Shown here in pieces: positions 6,395 through 13,099 of a DNA stretch of 31,157 nucleotides (position 1 is its first letter; every line of letters starts with the position of its first letter). The stretch spans positions 1-31,157 of IMG/VR virus record IMGVR_UViG_3300042567_001012, one strand, 5' to 3'. A program made the position numbers and the translations under genes. The stretch is from a virus. The notes beneath the pieces are model-generated. The model ran no database searches, was not told the DNA's origin, and saw only the letters and a list, made by a program, of their open reading frames with translations.

Positions 6395-7927
6395 TTATTC
6401 ACTATTTTTACTATATATCTTCTTCAAGTCCATACGTCTTATGCTGAACGGGAAGTTTTGATCCGTGTAAATAGCTTGTCTGACTTCTGAATGCTTATAA
6501 AGATAGTTCTTAAATTTACCTGTACAATAATCATCTACGAAATCGATAATTACTAGCTTCTTCTTATCAGCATGTTTTCTAAGTCCTCTACCGATAGATT
6601 GTCTAATAATTACCTCTGATTTGAATGATTCTGTTAAGTAAATTGTATGTATATTTTTAACGTTAATTCCTGTAGAGAAGGTTCCGAAGGATGCAATCAT
6701 AATCTTACCTTCACCTTCTTCTAACATATCTTTTTGATATTCTCTAAGATCTTTATTAACCGATCCATCTATGTAAAAGATTTTTCGGTCTGTTTTCGAT
6801 CTGAGCTTATCATATATTTTATTTCCATATTCAATTCGATAGAAAAGAACTAATGAATTCTTATTGTTCTTTAGAATCATATCTGTAATGAATTCTAATC
6901 TTTCTTCGGATTGTATAGCATATTGTTGTTCTAGATTAAGAAGTTTCTTTCGATCTTCTTCGGATCTTTGAAATAACATTTTGAATCCGTCTTTTACTTC
7001 TTGTCGAGCATAATCCATTTCGATAACATAAACTTCACAAGGCGTAATATGTCCTTGTTCCATCAAATAATCTGCTCGAATCGAAGTAATCACAGGTCCT
7101 GTATATGCCATAAGTGTTAGACGATCAAGAGTTCCTGGTTTAGGAATTGTTCCAGATAGACCAAATTTTCTTCCTGCATTTTCACATTTTTCTAAAATAG
7201 TTTTAATAGAAGCCGATTTAGCTTTATGAGTTTCGTCGACTATTACCGTATCAAATTGATCAAAATAAGTTTTATCTTTCTTTACGAGAGATTGATATGT
7301 TCCTATAACGATATTTGATTTTTCTCGAATAACAGATCCTGCAAAAATTTGTTGAATATCTATTTTCAATTTACACGATTCTTCGTTATATTGGTAAAAA
7401 TCTTCTGTTCCTTGAACGACAAGATCCACTGTAGGAACAATCATTAAAACCTTTCTAGCTTTTTTCGTTTCTAGAAGATAAGCAATTGCCATATAAGTAA
7501 TCAAAGTCTTTCCTGCAGAAGTTGCTAGTTCAGCTAAGCAATTTTGATATTTAATGATATTGAAAACTGTATTAACCTGATAATCTCTAGGTTTTCTTTC
7601 TTCTACATTTGCCCATTTTTCATCGACCCAAGATTGAAATTCTTCTTGGTCGATATCTCTATCAAATTTATTTTCTATTCCTTCTATATGAAGTTCGAAA
7701 TTATAAAGTTTACAAATATCTACAACTTCTGACCAAAGCCCTGAAGGTAGATATCGGTCTGATTTGAAGTATGAGATATAACCATCCCACCAACCTTTCT
7801 TTACTCTTGGATCCCATTTCGCATTAGCTGTTTGTCTTCTGAATGATAAATTAAGTTGATCAATTTCTAATCCAGTTGCTTCAGTTAATGTTAGGATTCT
7901 ATCATTATGTGTTAGTGTCCATTTCAT
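6395..7927 (-). CDS. uvsW: UvsW superfamily 2 helicase
   Basis: This is an ATP-dependent branch-migration helicase of the T4 UvsW type. It processes recombination intermediates and R-loops and supports the switch to recombination-dependent replication. At 510 residues it is close to T4 UvsW (about 503). Visible motifs are Walker A (ATSAGKT, 135-141), the DETH box (231-234), the SGT of motif III (258-260) and motif VI with Q443 and the arginine fingers (RQSIGRGLRKH, about 442-452). The first ~110 residues form the small N-terminal domain typical of UvsW. It directly follows uvsY with 2 nt between, an adjacency conserved in T4. The ATG at 7927 is clear. All catalytic motifs look intact. Confidence 0.95.
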   Translation of the reverse strand: MKWTLTHNDRILTLTEATGLEIDQLNLSFRRQTANAKWDPRVKKGWWDGYISYFKSDRYLPSGLWSEVVDICKLYNFELHIEGIENKFDRDIDQEEFQSWVDEKWANVEERKPRDYQVNTVFNIIKYQNCLAELATSAGKTLITYMAIAYLLETKKARKVLMIVPTVDLVVQGTEDFYQYNEESCKLKIDIQQIFAGSVIREKSNIVIGTYQSLVKKDKTYFDQFDTVIVDETHKAKSASIKTILEKCENAGRKFGLSGTIPKPGTLDRLTLMAYTGPVITSIRADYLMEQGHITPCEVYVIEMDYARQEVKDGFKMLFQRSEEDRKKLLNLEQQYAIQSEERLEFITDMILKNNKNSLVLFYRIEYGNKIYDKLRSKTDRKIFYIDGSVNKDLREYQKDMLEEGEGKIMIASFGTFSTGINVKNIHTIYLTESFKSEVIIRQSIGRGLRKHADKKKLVIIDFVDDYCTGKFKNYLYKHSEVRQAIYTDQNFPFSIRRMDLKKIYSKNSE

Positions 7928-7929
7928 TT

Positions 7930-8376
7930 CTAAAAGTTTTTGTGATGAAATTCTTCTATAGAAATTCTATTTCTAATAGCGAATCCCATTTTATCCACCG
8001 TTTCAATACATTGATTGAAAAACAAAATCTGATTGTCTAGTAGTTCTGTTTGACGAGTTCTTATAGCCATATCGGAATCGATGAATTGGTTTATTTCACG
8101 ATAATCCAAACGGACATCATGTTGTGTTTTATAGTATTCAAATCTTAGCTTTCTAAAATTCTGATCATTTGTTTTCTTTTTATAAACAGCAGACCTATAT
8201 TTAGATGCCTTTTCAACAAACATATGTCGATAAGAAAGCATAAATACTTGAGCTTCTGGTATTTGATCTATCTTATTGATCTTAGAAATCAAATCCGAAA
8301 GTTTAACCCCATATTCTACACGTTCCTTTTCGAGGGCTTCGTCTATATCGTTTACTTTTCTTTCTTCTTCGGTCAT
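7930..8376 (-). CDS. uvsY: UvsY-like recombination mediator
   Basis: UvsY loads the UvsX recombinase onto gp32-coated single-stranded DNA. This 148-residue helical protein is close to T4 UvsY in length (137). Its C-terminal part, with CIETVDKMGFAIRNRIS and EEFHHK, aligns with the T4 region around GALDAIKSRGFAIKHI and RAFEAGK. The central basic segment (YRSAVYKKK...RKLRFEYYKT) is also in the expected place. It lies immediately upstream of uvsW, as in T4. The ATG overlaps the stop of the previous gene (TAATG). Similarity is modest at residue level, so the call rests on pattern, length and gene order together. Confidence 0.8.
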   Translation of the reverse strand: MTEEERKVNDIDEALEKERVEYGVKLSDLISKINKIDQIPEAQVFMLSYRHMFVEKASKYRSAVYKKKTNDQNFRKLRFEYYKTQHDVRLDYREINQFIDSDMAIRTRQTELLDNQILFFNQCIETVDKMGFAIRNRISIEEFHHKNF

Positions 8377-8612
8377 TAGAATAGTGAATTATCTTCTTTT
8401 TTATTTCGAATTTTTAGATCTATAACAGATCCCTTTTTAACCTTTTTGGTTTTATATTTTATGCTTTCTACCTCAAAAGGGTTTATTTCAACTTTTTTAT
8501 CGTCTATATCGAAATCGACAATAAGCTTAATGTTTCCTTTCTTAGAAGATTCGAAGAATTTTTCAAGTTCATTTTCCATAGCACTATACGCTTCGGATGT
8601 CCAGTGGTTCAT
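8376..8612 (-). CDS. Small hypothetical protein between primase and uvsY
   Basis: The reading frame is open from 8681, but the primase coding region ends at 8584, so the full-length version would overlap it by almost 100 nt. I place the start at the ATG at 8612 (MNHWTSEAYSAMENELEKFF), giving 78 residues and a 29-nt overlap. The ATG at 8579, 4 nt after the primase stop, would give 67 residues and is almost as good. The product has an acidic helix, then three beta-type segments (NIKLIVDFDI, KVEINPFEVESIKY, SVIDLKI) with alternating charge, like a small beta-barrel or sandwich. No family is recognised. It sits in the recombination group, so an accessory role is possible. Confidence 0.65.
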   Translation of the reverse strand: MNHWTSEAYSAMENELEKFFESSKKGNIKLIVDFDIDDKKVEINPFEVESIKYKTKKVKKGSVIDLKIRNKKEDNSLF

Positions 8613-9648
8613 GTGTAAAGTATTTATCGAGATTTTTAATTGCTTCGTTTTTATTTTTCCAACAGTAGATGAACAGATCATTTAGATCTTTAACTTGTTC
8701 TCTTACTTTGAAATCTCTAACGAGCTTATTCCACATGAAGACATTTTTTCTTTTTTTAAGTTTTGCTTCCATAACTCTTCTTCCTGCATTATCATTATCG
8801 AAGAGATATCGTATTGTATTTATATCATCAAACATTTCTGTCGGTTTGTCTGCACCTGTTATAGCTATTGAATTTGGTTGTAAAAAGGAATCAATAACAC
8901 CTTCAAATATAGTAACATTCTTAGAGAAATCGGTTGATAGAATACCGAAGTAAAGACTCATAGTATTTAACTTAATTATTTCGTCTTCTGATCGATCTTC
9001 GATGCCTCGACCGAAAAGTAGATAGTTTATTTTTTCTATATTGAAACTGACGTATTTAGCTCTGTTTTCTTGAAAGTTTCTAATCTGCCATCCTAGAATT
9101 TTAGTTTTATCTGGAGTTAGATTGAGAACATATAACTGATCTTTCTTTTTATCGTAAAGGAAGTGATCCATCTTAAAATGCATGAATCGAGCTTTAAGAT
9201 ATTTTTCAATAGTCATATCTTCAGAAGGATGTAAGAGTCTTAGTTTTGATTTGACGGTTTCGTAAGGAATACCGAATTCAACAAGATTTTGAAATGTGTT
9301 GAGTTCAAGATATTCCTTAGTTACCGTTGATACACGATGTTCACGTATATAATCTAAAAAGAACGTTAATTCATCGGTATTTTGAACAGGACTGTTAAAA
9401 TCTTTATAGAAATTTACAAGATTAGTGTGCTTTTTACAACCATCATTGAAGCAATGATACATTAGATTTGCCCAATAGATATTAGCACGTTTTTTGTGTT
9501 CATTCGTAGAATCCCCACAATAAGGACATGCAAAGTTAAGTCTATCTCTAAAAAATCTTACTTCCCCCTTTACTCCTGAGAATTCTGATTTTATGATATT
9601 TTCGACCTTAGCATTAATCTGTAATTTTTTCTGTTCAGTTATTTCCAT
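8584..9648 (-). CDS. 61: DNA primase, gp61/DnaG type
   Basis: This enzyme makes RNA primers for lagging-strand synthesis, normally with the gp41 helicase. The 354 residues match T4 gp61 in size (342). The N-terminal zinc-binding module has C41-PY-C44, H65-C66 and C71. The TOPRIM domain shows the metal-binding glutamate E249 (FEGVIDS) and the DxD pair D284/D286 (FDNDNAG). The C-terminal tail (VKDLNDLFIYCWKN) is typical of phage TOPRIM primases. The gene starts 5 nt after the rmlA stop and is followed by a small gene and then uvsY-uvsW. No gp41 helicase gene is seen in this window. Confidence 0.93.
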   Translation of the reverse strand: MEITEQKKLQINAKVENIIKSEFSGVKGEVRFFRDRLNFACPYCGDSTNEHKKRANIYWANLMYHCFNDGCKKHTNLVNFYKDFNSPVQNTDELTFFLDYIREHRVSTVTKEYLELNTFQNLVEFGIPYETVKSKLRLLHPSEDMTIEKYLKARFMHFKMDHFLYDKKKDQLYVLNLTPDKTKILGWQIRNFQENRAKYVSFNIEKINYLLFGRGIEDRSEDEIIKLNTMSLYFGILSTDFSKNVTIFEGVIDSFLQPNSIAITGADKPTEMFDDINTIRYLFDNDNAGRRVMEAKLKKRKNVFMWNKLVRDFKVREQVKDLNDLFIYCWKNKNEAIKNLDKYFTHEPLDIRSV

Positions 9649-9653
9649 TATTT

Positions 9654-10574
9654 TTAATATGTCCCGTGAATGTGTAAAGGTTCATTTTCAGCAATAGAAG
9701 TTAGATATTCACCATATCCACTTTTTTCATATTTCTTAGCTATAGATAACAATTGATCCTTATCAATCCATTTCATTTTATATGCAATCTCTTCAATACA
9801 TCCAACTTTTTGTCCTTGTCTCTTTTCGATCATATGAATAAATTGACCTGCTTCCATAAGGGATTCAAAAGTTCCGGTATCTAACCATGCAGTTCCTCTT
9901 TGTAATTGAGCAACATGTAAATGACCTTCGTCTAAATAGATTTGATTGATGTCGGTAATTTCTAATTCTCCTCGATTCGAAGGCTTAAGATTTTTTGCCA
10001 TTTCAACGACTTTATTATCGTAAAAATAAAGTCCTGGGATAGCAAAGCTAGATTTTGGATTTTTCGGTTTTTCTTCGATAGATAGTACTCTATTCATATT
10101 ATCGAATTCTACTACACCATAACGTTCAGGATCACTAACATGATATGCAAATACACAAGCTCCTTGAGAAGGTGCAACTCCACGGAATCCATCCCATTCC
10201 ATTGTTTTCGTTTTAAGCATTCCAGCTAATCCAGAAGAGTAAAAGATATTATCTCCTAGAATTAAACAAACGGCATTATCTCCAATAAAATCTTCGGCTA
10301 TAATGAATGCTTCTGCTATTCCACGAGCTTCAGTTTGAACTTCATATTCGAATTTACATCCTAATTCGGATCCATCACCTAGAAGTTTTTTCATTGAATG
10401 AACGTCTTCTGGGTTTGTAATAATCATAATCTCTTTGATTCCAGCTAACATCAAAATAGAGATTGGGTAATATATCATTGGTTTGTCATAAACAGGCAAA
10501 AGCTGTTTTACTTGAGTTGTAGTAATAGGAAGCAATCTAGTTCCTTTACCACCGGCTAATACGATTCCTTTCAT
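9654..10574 (-). CDS. rmlA: Glucose-1-phosphate thymidylyltransferase
   Basis: This enzyme joins glucose 1-phosphate and dTTP to give dTDP-glucose, the first step of dTDP-rhamnose and related sugar pathways. The full length of 306 residues fits the family (about 290). Diagnostic motifs are the nucleotide-binding GGKGTR (8-13), QLLPVYDKPM (24-33), GDNIF (107-111), EEKP (167-170), RGELEITD (201-208) and WLDTGT (230-235). One deviation is EARGIAEAF (82-90), where enzymes of this family usually have a P-x-G-L-A-Q-A type segment. It lies inside the replication block between gp32 and primase, directly downstream of a terminator hairpin. No rmlB, rmlC, rmlD or glycosyltransferase is in the window. 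It is an auxiliary metabolic gene, probably host-derived, for glycosylating virion, DNA or host surface. Confidence 0.96.
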   Translation of the reverse strand: MKGIVLAGGKGTRLLPITTTQVKQLLPVYDKPMIYYPISILMLAGIKEIMIITNPEDVHSMKKLLGDGSELGCKFEYEVQTEARGIAEAFIIAEDFIGDNAVCLILGDNIFYSSGLAGMLKTKTMEWDGFRGVAPSQGACVFAYHVSDPERYGVVEFDNMNRVLSIEEKPKNPKSSFAIPGLYFYDNKVVEMAKNLKPSNRGELEITDINQIYLDEGHLHVAQLQRGTAWLDTGTFESLMEAGQFIHMIEKRQGQKVGCIEEIAYKMKWIDKDQLLSIAKKYEKSGYGEYLTSIAENEPLHIHGTY

Positions 10575-10582
10575 AATTTTTT

Positions 10583-10620
10583 AGAATAAAAAAAGGGCAC
10601 CCCTATAAGAGATGCCCTTT
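10583..10620 (-). terminator. Strong intrinsic terminator after gene 32
   Basis: On the minus strand, AAAGGGCAUCUC pairs with GGGGUGCCCUUU across a five-base UUAUA loop. This gives a 12-bp stem with two G-U pairs, followed by a run of seven or more U. It begins 14 nt past the gene 32 stop. The rmlA ATG lies only about 17 nt beyond the stem, so downstream genes need read-through or a promoter inside gene 32. Confidence 0.85.
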
Positions 10621-10633
10621 GATTTAATTTGAT

Positions 10634-11590
10634 TTATTTAATATCGAATTCTTGTAACCAAGATTCAATATCTGAGTCATTTGAATTACCGGCATCTTTC
10701 GAAGCGGAATCAATAGATGGTGTTTCTTTAACAATGTTGTTTTCAGTAGTTCCAGCCATTGGAGCTGAAGTCATTTCTGATTTAACAGGAGTTGGAGAAG
10801 AAACAGCTTGGTAAGCAGCACCAGGATTAGATCCTGTAAGTTCTGCGATGTAATTGAATACCTTTTCACGAAGTTCGTTAGTCCATGGTTTGAATTCTTG
10901 ATCTTCTAAAGCAGAAGCACCTGTATAGATTCCCATGATCATTTTACGACATTCTTCATTGTTTTCCATTTGAGCACCGTTAAGTTTAACAGATGCTGGA
11001 GTATTTCCGAATTTACATTCATCATAATTCCAATATCCACCTTTCATGGTTACTTTTAATTGGAAATCTTTTCCTTGGAAGAAGTCAAAGATGTTTGTTG
11101 GTTCGATTCCCATTTCGATATCTTCAGCAGATGGCTGAATTTGAGCATCGATAAGTTTCTTAACGGCTCTAGGGAAACGGAATAATTGAACTGTGTTTTC
11201 CAATTCAGGACGTTGTGGATCCTTTACAATCAAAACATATGAGTAGTAATACTCTTTACGTTTAATTTTTTCAGCTTGTTTCTTTTCGAATGCTGATTCG
11301 GATTTATAAAGTTTCCAGAAAGTATCTTGGATAACTGATTTTTCACCTGGAACAGATGAAGGACAATCTGCATAGAATCCACTTCCTTCGGCATTTTCTA
11401 ACCAATAGGAGTATTTTCTTACGATAGATTTTTTAGGGTTGTTAAGATTCGGAATGAATCTGATAACTGCTCTGTAGATAGAGTCTTTTGAATTTTTTGG
11501 ATCTGTTTTGTAGATGTCAGTTCCACTTGTTTGTTTTTCCTCGGTTTTGAAATTGTCGAGGCTTAGATTAAAAATGTCTAAATTTTCCAT
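10634..11590 (-). CDS. 32: Single-stranded DNA-binding protein, gp32 type
   Basis: This protein coats single-stranded DNA during replication, recombination and repair. Its 318 residues compare with 301 for T4 gp32. The N-terminal LAST-like segment, the RAVIRFIPN strand (40-48), the YWLEN region and SYVLIVKDP (117-125) follow the gp32 core. A Ser/Pro/Thr-rich linker leads to an acidic C-terminal tail (DSDIESWLQEFDIK, 305-318), the expected site for partner proteins. The T4 zinc ligands (His64, Cys77, Cys87, Cys90) have no equivalent: only C76 lies in that region, and it has no CxxC partner. A long leader upstream and a strong terminator downstream make it a self-contained unit that could be autoregulated. 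Confidence 0.92.
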   Translation of the reverse strand: MENLDIFNLSLDNFKTEEKQTSGTDIYKTDPKNSKDSIYRAVIRFIPNLNNPKKSIVRKYSYWLENAEGSGFYADCPSSVPGEKSVIQDTFWKLYKSESAFEKKQAEKIKRKEYYYSYVLIVKDPQRPELENTVQLFRFPRAVKKLIDAQIQPSAEDIEMGIEPTNIFDFFQGKDFQLKVTMKGGYWNYDECKFGNTPASVKLNGAQMENNEECRKMIMGIYTGASALEDQEFKPWTNELREKVFNYIAELTGSNPGAAYQAVSSPTPVKSEMTSAPMAGTTENNIVKETPSIDSASKDAGNSNDSDIESWLQEFDIK

Positions 11591-11776
11591 TTGCTTTACT
11601 TTTTTATTTACGTTATTATTTATATGAACTTACAGTTAAGAGATTCACTTACAATTACTTACTACTCCGGATTAATGTTCGTTGTAGGATTATCACTTAC
11701 TTTAAGTACCTTACTTACTTTTTTATTTACTAATTAGATATTATATGTATCTATGTTGATTAGAGTTTCTTTATCT
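11591..11776 (-). promoter_or_regulatory. 32: Gene 32 leader with GUAAGU repeats
   Basis: This is the longest gene-free stretch, 186 nt, in front of gene 32. On the minus strand it holds five GTAAGT hexamers (plus-strand ACTTAC at 11628, 11647, 11657, 11695 and 11713), spaced 19, 10, 38 and 18 nt apart. An AT-rich tract leads to the ATG. A 6-bp inverted repeat (11760-11765 with 11775-11780) straddles the end of the upstream gene. T4 gene 32 is repressed by its own product binding repeats and a pseudoknot in its mRNA leader. A similar translational operator is a reasonable inference here, but I see no clear pseudoknot. Confidence 0.45.
11617..11624 (-). promoter_or_regulatory. Possible T4-like late promoter element TATAAATA
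   Basis: TATAAATA on the minus strand equals the T4 late-promoter consensus and ends 26 nt before the gene 32 ATG. The same octamer occurs at 1981-1988, with identical spacing to the polymerase-fragment ATG. Other copies (8817, 11967, 29913) fall inside genes without useful positions, so in this AT-rich DNA chance is a real possibility. Confidence 0.3.
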
Positions 11777-12112
11777 CTAATTTATTTTTTCATATTTGTA
11801 ACCGCCTTTTCGGATCAATGACCAAAATCGAGTTCCAAATGTCCCTTCATCTACTGCATCTTTCCCGAATAACTTTCTTGCTCCACTCGCTATACCACCT
11901 CCTATTTTTTGAAGGAGATTCTTTTCTAGTGAAAGTTCTCGCCAAACAGATTTAGGAACTTCACTATATTTATATTTTGATCCATCATGAAATTCTATTT
12001 CTAGAATCTCTGTATCTGAATCATAGTCCATCGAAATTAAATGAGAAGATTCAACTTCTTTCTCCCATTTCTTTTCAAAAAGGAATTCATCGTATTTTAG
12101 AAATTGATTCAT
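11777..12112 (-). CDS. KTSC-domain protein with capsid-targeting-like N-terminus (111 aa)
   Basis: The N-terminus, MNQFLKYDEFLFE-KKWEKE, fits the packaging signal with a possible cut at L-F-E13|K14. The rest is a KTSC domain: VESSHLISMDYDSDTEILEI (20-39), then FHDGSKYKYSEVPKSVWREL (41-60), with the closing GTRFWSLIRKGGYKYEKI (93-110). KTSC domains are small beta-rich modules named after a fusion to lysyl-tRNA synthetase, and their own function is not well defined. An extra Gly/Ala/Lys-rich insert (IGGGIASGARKLFGKDA, 70-86) splits the domain and looks amphipathic. The start overlaps the HNH-gene stop as ATGA, so the two are translationally coupled. Confidence 0.8.
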   Translation of the reverse strand: MNQFLKYDEFLFEKKWEKEVESSHLISMDYDSDTEILEIEFHDGSKYKYSEVPKSVWRELSLEKNLLQKIGGGIASGARKLFGKDAVDEGTFGTRFWSLIRKGGYKYEKIN

Positions 12113-12459
12113 ACGTATCCAAATTGATTTATTTTTTCGAATAGCTCATCTGTGGTATGTCCACATTTAGCATTTTTCTTCTTATTTTCTTTAGCTTTCA
12201 ACATTTGTAGATTGCAAGGGTGTGCTATGAAAAAAGGATTTATTCTATCTTTGAAAGCTTGGGATATCGAATAGATATGATCTAAATGATTAGCCTTCCA
12301 ACTTCTTTTAAGATTTTTTGGATTGATTTGTGACTTAAATATATCGTAATTCTTTTCAGTTAAAGCTCGTACAAAGATAAAATAATCTTCCTTAGTATCA
12401 AGAAGACCATCAAAGTTATCTCTATAACTTTCAAAATTGATTAGATTTGGATTTAACAT
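12109..12459 (-). CDS. HNH-like endonuclease (116 aa)
   Basis: H58-L-D-H61-IYSIS, then PCNLQML (81-87) and ENKKKN (91-96), follow the beta-beta-alpha-metal HNH pattern: DH on the first strand, N in the middle, N/K on the helix. It is a single compact domain preceded by a helical segment, like free-standing phage HNH endonucleases. A GTG at 12492 would overlap the previous gene, so I place the start at the ATG at 12459 (MLNPNLINFESY), one base after that gene's TAA. It could be a homing endonuclease or a DNA-processing nuclease; tight coupling on both sides argues for a resident gene rather than a recent insertion. Confidence 0.7.
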   Translation of the reverse strand: MLNPNLINFESYRDNFDGLLDTKEDYFIFVRALTEKNYDIFKSQINPKNLKRSWKANHLDHIYSISQAFKDRINPFFIAHPCNLQMLKAKENKKKNAKCGHTTDELFEKINQFGYV

Positions 12460-12460
12460 A

Positions 12461-12622
12461 TTAAGGATTTGTTGCTCCGGTTGCACCTGCACCTGCTAAT
12501 CCCGTGACAGTTGTGCTATCATCATTAAGTAGGAGAAGTTGAATCATTTGTAATCTAGCTTCTTCTTCTCTTCGACGACGTTTTTTAGCATTCTGTTGAT
12601 ATAACCATTCTGGTGTAGGCAT
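12461..12622 (-). CDS. Small basic/Gly-Ala hypothetical protein (53 aa)
   Basis: The ATG at 12622 follows an A-rich leader, and the TAA at 12461-12463 is one base before the next ATG at 12459. The product starts MPTPEWLYQQNAKKRRRREE, continues as an acidic/hydrophobic helix (EARLQMIQLLLLNDD) and ends in a Gly/Ala/Thr-rich tail (GLAGAGATGATNP). The Arg-rich patch could bind nucleic acid or phosphate. No family is recognised. The gene is supported by exact spacing and by the need to fill the gap between two real genes. Confidence 0.65.
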   Translation of the reverse strand: MPTPEWLYQQNAKKRRRREEEARLQMIQLLLLNDDSTTVTGLAGAGATGATNP

Positions 12623-12632
12623 AATTTCTTAT

Positions 12633-12968
12633 TTATTTTCCTGTTGTTCTATTCTTTTCAATCCAAGCTTTGAATATCTTAATAGCATCTCTCATTTCTG
12701 GTGTTTGATGTTCATGTTTTTCAGCTCTATTCATCATGGTAGTAGCAACTGACATTGCCCACATATGTTCACCTTTCTTTTCTAGATCATCTAATTGTTT
12801 GCAAGTAGATTCGGCTTTTTCAGCATTTGCATATCCAGTTCCTTTTAGAGCATACTTACCTCCACCTGTGTAAAGTCCATCTTCTTTCGGATCCCCTGGA
12901 GCTCTCTTATGTCCTTGACCTTTATCTCCTTCGTTGATAAATTCATCGAAATCCATTATATTTTTCAT
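12633..12968 (-). CDS. Candidate capsid-targeted internal protein (111 aa)
   Basis: The N-terminus, MKNIMDFDEFINE-GDKGQG, fits the capsid targeting motif, with predicted cleavage at I-N-E13|G14. An upstream TTG (12974) is in frame, but the ATG at 12968 puts the signal right at the start. After a Gly/Lys-rich segment come helices with many Glu, Lys, Met and His residues (EKKGEHMWAMSVATTMMNRA, then KHEHQTPEMRDAIKIFKAWI). It resembles no domain I know. A leader of about 130 nt with a hairpin precedes it, so it may be separately expressed. Confidence 0.72.
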   Translation of the reverse strand: MKNIMDFDEFINEGDKGQGHKRAPGDPKEDGLYTGGGKYALKGTGYANAEKAESTCKQLDDLEKKGEHMWAMSVATTMMNRAEKHEHQTPEMRDAIKIFKAWIEKNRTTGK

Positions 12969-13099
12969 AGTCAATCTTTTTTTATATTTTATTTATCTTT
13001 TTTTGGATTCTGAAACTCACTCAACCTAGAGTACATATAACCATTACTGGTTGTTTAGGTAAAAGGATAACAGTTACGACAAGGATCCACTTCAGTTAG
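12969..13099 (-). promoter_or_regulatory. Structured leader with GUAA-capped hairpin
   Basis: This 131-nt gap lies between the RuvC-like gene and the gene starting at 12968. On the minus strand, AACCA-GUAA-UGGUU (13039-13052) forms a perfect hairpin with a GNRA-type loop. ACCUA and UAGGU (13056-13060 with 13024-13028) close an outer stem around it. The stretch before the ATG is very A-rich. It carries no U-tract, so it is not an intrinsic terminator; an RNA-processing or regulatory leader is possible. No tRNA cloverleaf fits. Confidence 0.45.

Noticed and set aside
8376-8681. Full-length 101-residue version of the gene between primase and uvsY
   Set aside because: It would overlap the primase C-terminus by almost 100 nt, far more than any other pair here; a start at 8612 or 8579 is more consistent.
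11628-11718. ACTTAC repeats as a possible CRISPR array
   Set aside because: The repeat unit is only 6 nt with uneven spacing, so it does not fit repeat-spacer structure; it is better explained as regulatory leader repeats.
12109-12492. GTG at 12492 as the start of the HNH-like gene
   Set aside because: It would overlap the 53-residue gene by 32 nt, while the ATG at 12459 lies one base after that gene's stop, the usual spacing in this genome.
13000-13095. A possible tRNA in the leader after the RuvC-like gene
   Set aside because: The hairpins present do not form a cloverleaf; there is no T-arm GTTCRA element and no 7-bp acceptor stem on either strand.
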